A stretch of DNA of 11,623 nt from an uncultured Lachnospiraceae bacterium (GTDB lineage Bacteria; Bacillota; Clostridia; Lachnospirales; Lachnospiraceae): the NCBI GenBank assembly GCA_946533525.1, contig CAMNBW010000024.1, forward strand, positions 1-11,623, written 5' to 3'. Of the stretch, positions 7,110 to 11,623 are shown in pieces. Within the stretch, counting starts at the first letter, position 1; every line of letters starts with the position of its first letter. The translations under genes were made by a program, and so were the position numbers. A model generated the notes under the pieces. That model did no database searches and was not told the origin of the DNA. It saw nothing but the letters and a program-made list of their open reading frames with translations.

Positions 7110-7129
7110 GCCATGAAAGGAGAGAATAA

Positions 7130-7468
7130 ATGGGAAAGAGGGGCGGAGGATTTTCCGGTATGCCGGGAAATATGAATAACCTTATGAAACAGGCTCAGAG
7201 AATGCAGCGCCAGATGGAGGAGAGTGCAAAGGAGCTTGAGACAAAGGAATTTACGGCTGCAGCCGGAGGCGGTGCGGTAAAGGTTACAGTTACCGGCAAA
7301 ATGGAGGTTACAAAGGTTGAAATATCTCCTGAGGCGGTAGACCCGGAAGATGTTGAAACTCTCGAGGATCTGGTAATGGTAGCGGTAAACGAGGCAATTA
7401 AGCAGGCAAATGAGGCCAGTCAGAGCGCTATGGGTAAATTCGCCGGCGGCCTTGGCGGTATGTTCTAA
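7130..7468 (+). CDS. ybaB: YbaB/EbfC family nucleoid-associated protein
   Basis: This is a small dimeric DNA-binding protein of the YbaB/EbfC/YaaK family, 112 residues, the normal size. It has a flexible glycine-rich start (residues 4-13), a long amphipathic helix (MNNLMKQAQRMQRQMEESAKELE, about 15-37), the conserved strand segment GGGAVKVTVTGKMEVTKVEISPEAVDPED, a second helix and a GGLGGMF tail. The family binds DNA with low specificity; its cell role is not settled, but it is almost always found with dnaX and recR. AAAGGAGAG (7117-7125) precedes the ATG. The stop abuts the recR ATG with no bases between, which points to coupled translation. Confidence 0.97.
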   Translation: MGKRGGGFSGMPGNMNNLMKQAQRMQRQMEESAKELETKEFTAAAGGGAVKVTVTGKMEVTKVEISPEAVDPEDVETLEDLVMVAVNEAIKQANEASQSAMGKFAGGLGGMF

Positions 7469-8068
7469 ATGGATCTGTATTCCGGAAAGATAAACAAGCT
7501 TATTGAGGAGCTTTCCGCGCTGCCGGGGATCGGAAATAAATCGGCTTCGAGACTGGCTTTTTATCTGGTGAACGAGCCCAGGGAACATGTGGAGAGACTC
7601 ACTGCGGCCATAACCGATGCAAGGCAGAATGTGCGTTTCTGCAGGGAGTGCTTCACTCTTACGGATGAAGAGCTCTGCCCGGTCTGTTCCAGTGAAAAAC
7701 GCGATCATTCCACTATTATGGTGGTGGAGAATTCCAGAGATCTGGCGGCGTATGAAAAGACCGGGCGTTACATGGGTGTTTATCACGTCCTGCACGGGGC
7801 TATCAGTCCCATGCTGGGGATAGGGCCTGATGATATTAAATTGAAGGAACTGATGGCAAGGCTTTCCAGAGGGGATGTAAGCGAGGTCATAATAGCCACA
7901 AATTCTTCACTGGAGGGCGAGACCACTGCCATGTATATAAGCAAGCTGATCAAGCCCACCGGGATAAAGACTACGAGGATCGCAACCGGAGTCCCTGTCG
8001 GCGGCGACCTGGAAAATATCGATGAGGTAACACTGCTTCGTGCTCTCGACGGCAGGACGGAGTTATAA
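7469..8068 (+). CDS. recR: recombination mediator RecR
   Basis: RecR acts with RecO (and RecF) to load RecA on gapped single-stranded DNA during recombinational repair. The 199-residue protein has all the expected parts: an N-terminal helix-hairpin-helix (LSALPGIGNKSASRLAFYL, 15-33), a zinc module with C58, C61, C70 and C73, and a Toprim domain starting at IMVVEN (83-88, with acidic E87) and continuing through HGAISPMLGIGPDD. A C-terminal segment includes TRIATGVPVGGDLE. Only a weak GGCGG (7454-7458) precedes the start, consistent with coupling to ybaB. No terminator follows, and galM begins 33 bp later. Confidence 0.98.
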   Translation: MDLYSGKINKLIEELSALPGIGNKSASRLAFYLVNEPREHVERLTAAITDARQNVRFCRECFTLTDEELCPVCSSEKRDHSTIMVVENSRDLAAYEKTGRYMGVYHVLHGAISPMLGIGPDDIKLKELMARLSRGDVSEVIIATNSSLEGETTAMYISKLIKPTGIKTTRIATGVPVGGDLENIDEVTLLRALDGRTEL

Positions 8069-8101
8069 GGATATTATATTCAAAAGGAGGTATTTCAAAA
8101 A

Positions 8102-9160
8102 ATGAGTATTGAAAAACGGAAGTTCGGTGTGACAAAGGACGGAAAAGAGGTGACCGAGTACACCATGACCAACAAAAACGGCATGAAGCTCTCGGTCATA
8201 GATTTCGGAGGAATTATCACATCGATCATTGCTCCCGATAAGGACGGAAATATGGATGATGTGGTTCTGGGTTATGATACACTTGAGCCCTATTTCGATA
8301 ATCCGGGCTTCCTCGGGGCAACCATAGGGCGCAGCGCAAACAGGATAGCCAAGGGCAAGTTCACTATAGACGGAGTGGATTATCAGGCGCCCGTAAATGA
8401 AAACGACAACAATCTTCATACGGATTTTGAAAAAGGCTTTCATGTGCAGCTTTGGACAGGCAGGGCAAACGATGCAGACAACAGCGTAAGCATGGAATAT
8501 TCTTCTCCCGACGGGGAGAGCGGCTTCCCCGGGAAGCTGGATATGAAGGTGACTTTCTCTCTGACCGACGACAATGAGGTCAGGATTCATTACGAGGGAA
8601 CCACCGACAAAAAGACTGTAGCCAACTGCACAAATCATTCGTACTTTAACCTTGCCGGTCTGAAAAGCGGACCGAAGAAGATAGAGGATGAGTATATTAA
8701 AATATATGCTTCAAAGTATACCCCTGTTGTGGAGGGCGCGATTCCCACGGGAGAGCTGGCCGACGTAAAGGGAACGGTGTTCGACCTTACGGATTTCAAG
8801 CGCATAGGCGACGATATTGACAAGGATGTGGAGCAGCTTAAGCTCGTTCAGGGATATGACCATAATTTCGCCCTGGATACTCCCGGAGAAAATAATCTTG
8901 CCGCCGAGGTAGAGGACAGGGAAAGCGGACGTACCATGCAGGTCTATACAGACCTTCCCGGGCTTCAGTTCTATGCGGGCAACTGCATTCCCGAGGGACG
9001 CGTTGGCAAGAACGGACAGGTCTACGGGAAGAGAATGGCGCTCTGCCTTGAGTCGCAGTATTTCCCCAACAGCGTGAACGAGCCGGGCTTTGCTTCTCCT
9101 CTGCTCGATGTCGGAGATAAATATGACACTACGACGGTTTACAAATTTGGCATAAAATAA
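8102..9160 (+). CDS. galM: aldose 1-epimerase (mutarotase)
   Basis: Mutarotases interconvert the alpha and beta anomers of free aldoses such as galactose, glucose, xylose or arabinose in the cytoplasm. The 352 residues show the beta-sandwich family motifs: GRSANRIAKGKF (76-87), LH at 105-106, NCTNHSYFNLAG (175-186), GYDHNF (251-256), TDLPGLQFYAGN (283-294) and LESQYFPNSVNEPGF (316-330). The likely active-site set is H106, H179, D253 and catalytic base E317. After the first histidine it has LHTDFEKGF where many relatives have LHGG, a small change beside the active site. A strong AAAGGAGG (8083-8090) sits 11 bp before the ATG. The neighbours araD and transketolase suggest a role in pentose use, but the true sugar cannot be read from sequence. 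Confidence 0.93.
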   Translation: MSIEKRKFGVTKDGKEVTEYTMTNKNGMKLSVIDFGGIITSIIAPDKDGNMDDVVLGYDTLEPYFDNPGFLGATIGRSANRIAKGKFTIDGVDYQAPVNENDNNLHTDFEKGFHVQLWTGRANDADNSVSMEYSSPDGESGFPGKLDMKVTFSLTDDNEVRIHYEGTTDKKTVANCTNHSYFNLAGLKSGPKKIEDEYIKIYASKYTPVVEGAIPTGELADVKGTVFDLTDFKRIGDDIDKDVEQLKLVQGYDHNFALDTPGENNLAAEVEDRESGRTMQVYTDLPGLQFYAGNCIPEGRVGKNGQVYGKRMALCLESQYFPNSVNEPGFASPLLDVGDKYDTTTVYKFGIK

Positions 9161-9166
9161 TAGAAT
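9138..9166 (+). promoter_or_regulatory. candidate promoter for araD-transketolase
   Basis: TTTACA (9138-9143) and TAGAAT (9161-9166) are 17 bp apart and overlap the end of galM. A start near 9174 would give a leader of about 32 nt before araD. It could let araD and transketolase be made apart from galM. The match is moderate and no operator was recognised. Confidence 0.35.
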
Positions 9167-9205
9167 AGAGAAACATGATTTTATATATTTTCAGGAGGAT
9201 AAAGG

Positions 9206-9898
9206 ATGCTTGAGGAACTGAAAAAAAAGGTCTATGAGGCAAATATGCTTTTGCCTAAATACAAAATGGTAACCTTTACATGGGGAAACGTCAGTGGTAT
9301 CGACAGAGAGAGCGGCTATTTCGTTATCAAGCCCAGCGGGGTAGAGTACGATGCCCTTACTCCCGACGACATGGTAGTTGTGGATCTCAACTGCAAGAAG
9401 ATCGAGGGCAGATATAATCCTTCTTCTGATACCGAAACCCACGCGGAATTGTACAGAAAGTGGGATGATATAGGAGGTATAGTTCATACCCATTCGCCCT
9501 ACGCTACCAGTTGGGCTCAGGCGGGACGCTCGATACCTGCATACGGAACGACCCATGCGGATTATTTCTACGGACCGGTTCCCTGCCTTCGCTGCCTTAA
9601 TGAGAAAGAGATCAATGAGGCATATGAGCTTAATACAGGCGTCCTTATAACCGACTATTTCAAGGATAAGGATCATGTGGCCGTGCAGGCTGTGCTGTGT
9701 AAGAATCATGGTCCCTTTGCCTGGGGCAAGGATCCCGAGGATGCGGTTCATACGGCGGTTGTACTTGAAGAATGTGCGAAGATGGCTATGTGGACCGAGA
9801 CCATAAATCCCCGTGTGGAGCCTGCGCCGCAGGAGCTTCAGGATAAGCATTATTACAGAAAGCATGGCGCAAACGCATATTACGGCCAGGGAAATTGA
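9206..9898 (+). CDS. araD: L-ribulose-5-phosphate 4-epimerase (AraD, class II aldolase family)
   Basis: This zinc enzyme converts L-ribulose 5-phosphate to D-xylulose 5-phosphate, the last step of L-arabinose catabolism. The 230 residues match the family length. Visible parts are TWGNVSG (25-31), KPSGV (42-46) for phosphate binding, SSDTETH (73-79), the zinc ligands H94 and H96 in VHTHSPYA and H168 in KNHGPFAWG, THADYFYG (116-123) with the D119 acid/base candidate, and YYGQ near the C-terminus with the other catalytic tyrosine candidate. AGGAGG (9193-9198) lies 7 bp before the ATG. The gene stands directly before transketolase, which uses its product. Relatives such as UlaF and SgbE carry out the same reaction in ascorbate or gulose pathways, so the upstream sugar is inferred. 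Confidence 0.9.
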   Translation: MLEELKKKVYEANMLLPKYKMVTFTWGNVSGIDRESGYFVIKPSGVEYDALTPDDMVVVDLNCKKIEGRYNPSSDTETHAELYRKWDDIGGIVHTHSPYATSWAQAGRSIPAYGTTHADYFYGPVPCLRCLNEKEINEAYELNTGVLITDYFKDKDHVAVQAVLCKNHGPFAWGKDPEDAVHTAVVLEECAKMAMWTETINPRVEPAPQELQDKHYYRKHGANAYYGQGN

Positions 9899-9931
9899 TG
9901 TTTTAGAAAATAAAGAAAGGATAAGATAAAG

Positions 9932-10759
9932 ATGAACAAGAAAGAACTTGAAAAAACAGCGAACAGCGTTCGTCAGGGTATCATAACCGCGGTACACGCG
10001 GCGAAGTCAGGACATCCCGGCGGCTCGCTTTCGTCAGCAGATATCTATACCTATCTGTATTTTGAGGAGATGAATGTCGATCCCGCAAAGCCCGATGATC
10101 CGGATCGTGACCGCTTTGTTCTTTCCAAGGGACATACGGCTCCCGGACTTTATTCTACGCTTGCAAACAGGGGCTTTTTCCCGGTCAAGGATCTGGAGAC
10201 CTTAAGGCACACGGGCAGCTACCTGCAGGGACACCCCGATATGAAGCATATTCCCGGAGTGGATATGTCTTCAGGATCTTTAGGACAGGGCCTTTCAGCA
10301 GGAGTAGGAATGGCTCTCAGCGCAAAGATAGATAAGAAGAGCTACAGAACCTATGTCCTTTGCGGTGACGGAGAGATCGAAGAGGGTCAGATCTGGGAGG
10401 CAGCTATGTTTGCCGGCGCAAAGAAGCTGGACAATCTGTGTGTTATCGTTGACAACAACAATCTCCAGATAGACGGTCCCATTGATGAGGTTAATTCACC
10501 TTACCCCATCGATAAGAAGTTTGAGGCGTTTAATTTCCATGTTATCAATATCGATGGAAATGACTTCGACCAGATAGAAAAGGCATTTAAGGAAGCACGC
10601 GGAGTAAAGGGCGTACCTACTGCGATCATAGCAAAGACAACCAAGGGCAAGGGTGTTTCCTATATGGAAAATCAGGTAGGCTGGCACGGCAAGGCTCCCA
10701 ACGACGAAGAGTATGAGAAAGCGATGGCAGAGCTTAAGGCTGCAGCCGAAAAGCTGTAA
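9932..10759 (+). CDS. tkt: transketolase, N-terminal (thiamine diphosphate-binding) subunit
   Basis: Transketolase moves two-carbon units between ketose and aldose phosphates in the pentose phosphate pathway. This 275-residue protein corresponds to the N-terminal half of the classic enzyme of about 660 residues. It has SGHPGGSLS (26-34, H28), KGHTAPGLY (66-74, H68), the GSLGQGL helix start (115-121), and the cofactor motif GDGEIEEG to DNNNLQIDG (145-182), with D146 and N176 region residues expected to bind Mg2+ and the diphosphate. WHGKAPN (251-257) closes the domain. AAAGG at 9916-9920 is 11 bp before the ATG. The split into two adjacent genes is known in many bacteria and archaea; the stop and the separate binding site before the next gene show it is not a frameshift. 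Confidence 0.95.
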   Translation: MNKKELEKTANSVRQGIITAVHAAKSGHPGGSLSSADIYTYLYFEEMNVDPAKPDDPDRDRFVLSKGHTAPGLYSTLANRGFFPVKDLETLRHTGSYLQGHPDMKHIPGVDMSSGSLGQGLSAGVGMALSAKIDKKSYRTYVLCGDGEIEEGQIWEAAMFAGAKKLDNLCVIVDNNNLQIDGPIDEVNSPYPIDKKFEAFNFHVINIDGNDFDQIEKAFKEARGVKGVPTAIIAKTTKGKGVSYMENQVGWHGKAPNDEEYEKAMAELKAAAEKL

Positions 10760-10779
10760 GAAAGGGAGGAAGGCTTTTT

Positions 10780-11623
10780 ATGAGTGAAGTAAAGAAAATT
10801 GCGACCAGAGAAAGCTACGGCAACGCTCTGGCTATGTATGGTGAGGAATACCCCGACCTTGTGGTTTTGGATGCTGATCTTGCCAATGCCACTAAGACAC
10901 AGATCTTTAAGAATAAATTTCCCGACAGATTTTTTGACTGCGGCATCGCGGAAGCGAATATGACCGGTATTGCAGCAGGACTCGCTGCCACAGGAAAGAT
11001 TCCTTTTATAAGCTCCTTCGCCATGTTCGCGGCAGGAAGAAATTACGAGCAGGTCAGGAATTCCATCGGATACCCGAAGCTCAATGTTAAGATAGGCGCA
11101 ACCCATGCGGGGATCACGGTAGGTGAGGACGGCGCATCTCACCAGTGTCTTGAGGACATTGCTCTTATGCGTACTATTCCGGGAATGACGGTTATCGTTC
11201 CCTCTGATGATGTAGAAGTTAAGGCAGCGGTGAAGGCGGCCCTCGATCATAAGGGACCTGTTTACCTCAGATTTTCCCGTGCAGCTTCTCCGGTTATAAA
11301 TGAAAACAGCGATTACAAGTTCGAACTCGGCAAGGGCATCACGCTTCGTGACGGTAAGGATATTACGATAATCGCAACCGGCACAGAGGTCAGCTATTCC
11401 CTCGAAGCAGCGGAAATGCTGGCGAAGGACGGAGTTGATGCAAGGGTGATAAATATTCATACCATAAAGCCCCTCGATGAGGAGATTATCCTTAAAGCCG
11501 CTGAAGAGACCGGAAAGATATTTACGGTTGAGGAGGCTTCCGTTATCGGCGGACTTGGATCGGCAGTGGCCGGTGTTGTTACAGAGAATAAACCCGTGCC
11601 CGTGCATAAGATCGGAATGTACG
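10780..11623 (+). CDS. tkt: transketolase, C-terminal subunit (partial, runs off the window)
   Basis: This frame starts at an ATG at 10780 and is open to the window edge, giving 281 residues; the family is usually about 310, so roughly 30 residues are missing. It is the pyrimidine-binding and C-terminal half of transketolase, which pairs with the upstream half-protein to make the active site. The N-terminal IATRESYGNAL, the GIAEANM segment with the catalytic glutamate E58 that contacts the thiamine ring, SSFAMFAAGRNYEQVRN (78-94), GEDGASHQCLED (115-126) and YLRFSRA (162-168) all fit. A C-terminal Rossmann-like domain begins near TIIATGTEV (196-204). AAAGGGAGGA (10761-10770) lies 9 bp before the start, and the gap to the first half is 20 bp. 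Confidence 0.95.
   Translation, partial: MSEVKKIATRESYGNALAMYGEEYPDLVVLDADLANATKTQIFKNKFPDRFFDCGIAEANMTGIAAGLAATGKIPFISSFAMFAAGRNYEQVRNSIGYPKLNVKIGATHAGITVGEDGASHQCLEDIALMRTIPGMTVIVPSDDVEVKAAVKAALDHKGPVYLRFSRAASPVINENSDYKFELGKGITLRDGKDITIIATGTEVSYSLEAAEMLAKDGVDARVINIHTIKPLDEEIILKAAEETGKIFTVEEASVIGGLGSAVAGVVTENKPVPVHKIGMY

Noticed and set aside
7031..7129. SRP RNA gene, which sits next to dnaX in some firmicutes
   Set aside because: The conserved SRP RNA core (GGTCAGGTCC-GGAAGGA-AGCAGC type) is missing and the gap is too short for the usual fold.
6893..7795. 300-codon minus-strand frame over the end of dnaX, ybaB and recR
   Set aside because: It is antisense to three firmly identified genes and crosses the hairpin region; it is a shadow frame.
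10672..11607. 311-codon minus-strand frame opposite transketolase
   Set aside because: The plus strand encodes a clear transketolase C-terminal half over the same bases; the minus frame has no motifs.
9932..11623. Transketolase broken by a frameshift
   Set aside because: Each half has its own start and a good ribosome binding site, both have complete domain boundaries, and split transketolases are a known normal form.
1..11623. Defence system, CRISPR array, prophage or insertion sequence
   Set aside because: No spaced repeats, transposase, integrase, terminal repeats or defence domains were seen; all genes are core metabolism or DNA maintenance.

Overview
The window reads as chromosomal DNA from an anaerobic Clostridia-type firmicute, most likely a member of the Lachnospiraceae. 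The main reasons are AGGAGG-type ribosome binding sites, a class 1B dihydroorotate dehydrogenase paired with its PyrK electron-transfer subunit, a phosphofructokinase of the 'mixed-substrate' group III, a transketolase encoded as two half-genes, a dnaX-ybaB-recR block, and a tRNA gene that does not encode its CCA end. All of this is inferred from protein sequence and layout, since no search could be run. Every full-length gene is on the plus strand; only the tRNA is on the minus strand.

Layout. (1) Bases 1-206 hold the possible tail of an upstream membrane protein, a good sigma-A promoter and a perfect 20-bp inverted repeat that begins inside the -10 box. (2) Bases 207-4047 are a tight probable operon, plsC-pyrC-pyrK-pyrD. 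It combines an acyltransferase for membrane lipid synthesis with two steps of pyrimidine synthesis: dihydroorotase, then NAD-linked dihydroorotate dehydrogenase (PyrD+PyrK). The genes are 6 bp apart or overlap by 4 bp. (3) Bases 4048-4339 hold a tRNA-Ser(CGA) gene on the minus strand with its own promoter and terminator, and a candidate plus-strand promoter. (4) Bases 4340-8068 hold pfk, dnaX, ybaB and recR: a glycolytic kinase followed by the replication/recombination block. The 99-bp dnaX-ybaB gap contains two strong hairpins. (5) Bases 8102-11623 are a sugar and pentose block: galM (aldose 1-epimerase), araD (L-ribulose-5-phosphate 4-epimerase), and the two transketolase halves, the second cut by the window end. 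AraD makes D-xylulose 5-phosphate, a direct substrate of transketolase, so these genes fit one route from arabinose-type sugars into the pentose phosphate pathway.

I see no insertion sequence, CRISPR array, toxin-antitoxin pair, defence system or clear sign of recent transfer. The content is core metabolism and housekeeping, with no sign of a new multigene system. The points most worth checking are non-coding: the palindrome at the first promoter, the paired promoters and inverted repeat around the tRNA, and the structured gap between dnaX and ybaB.
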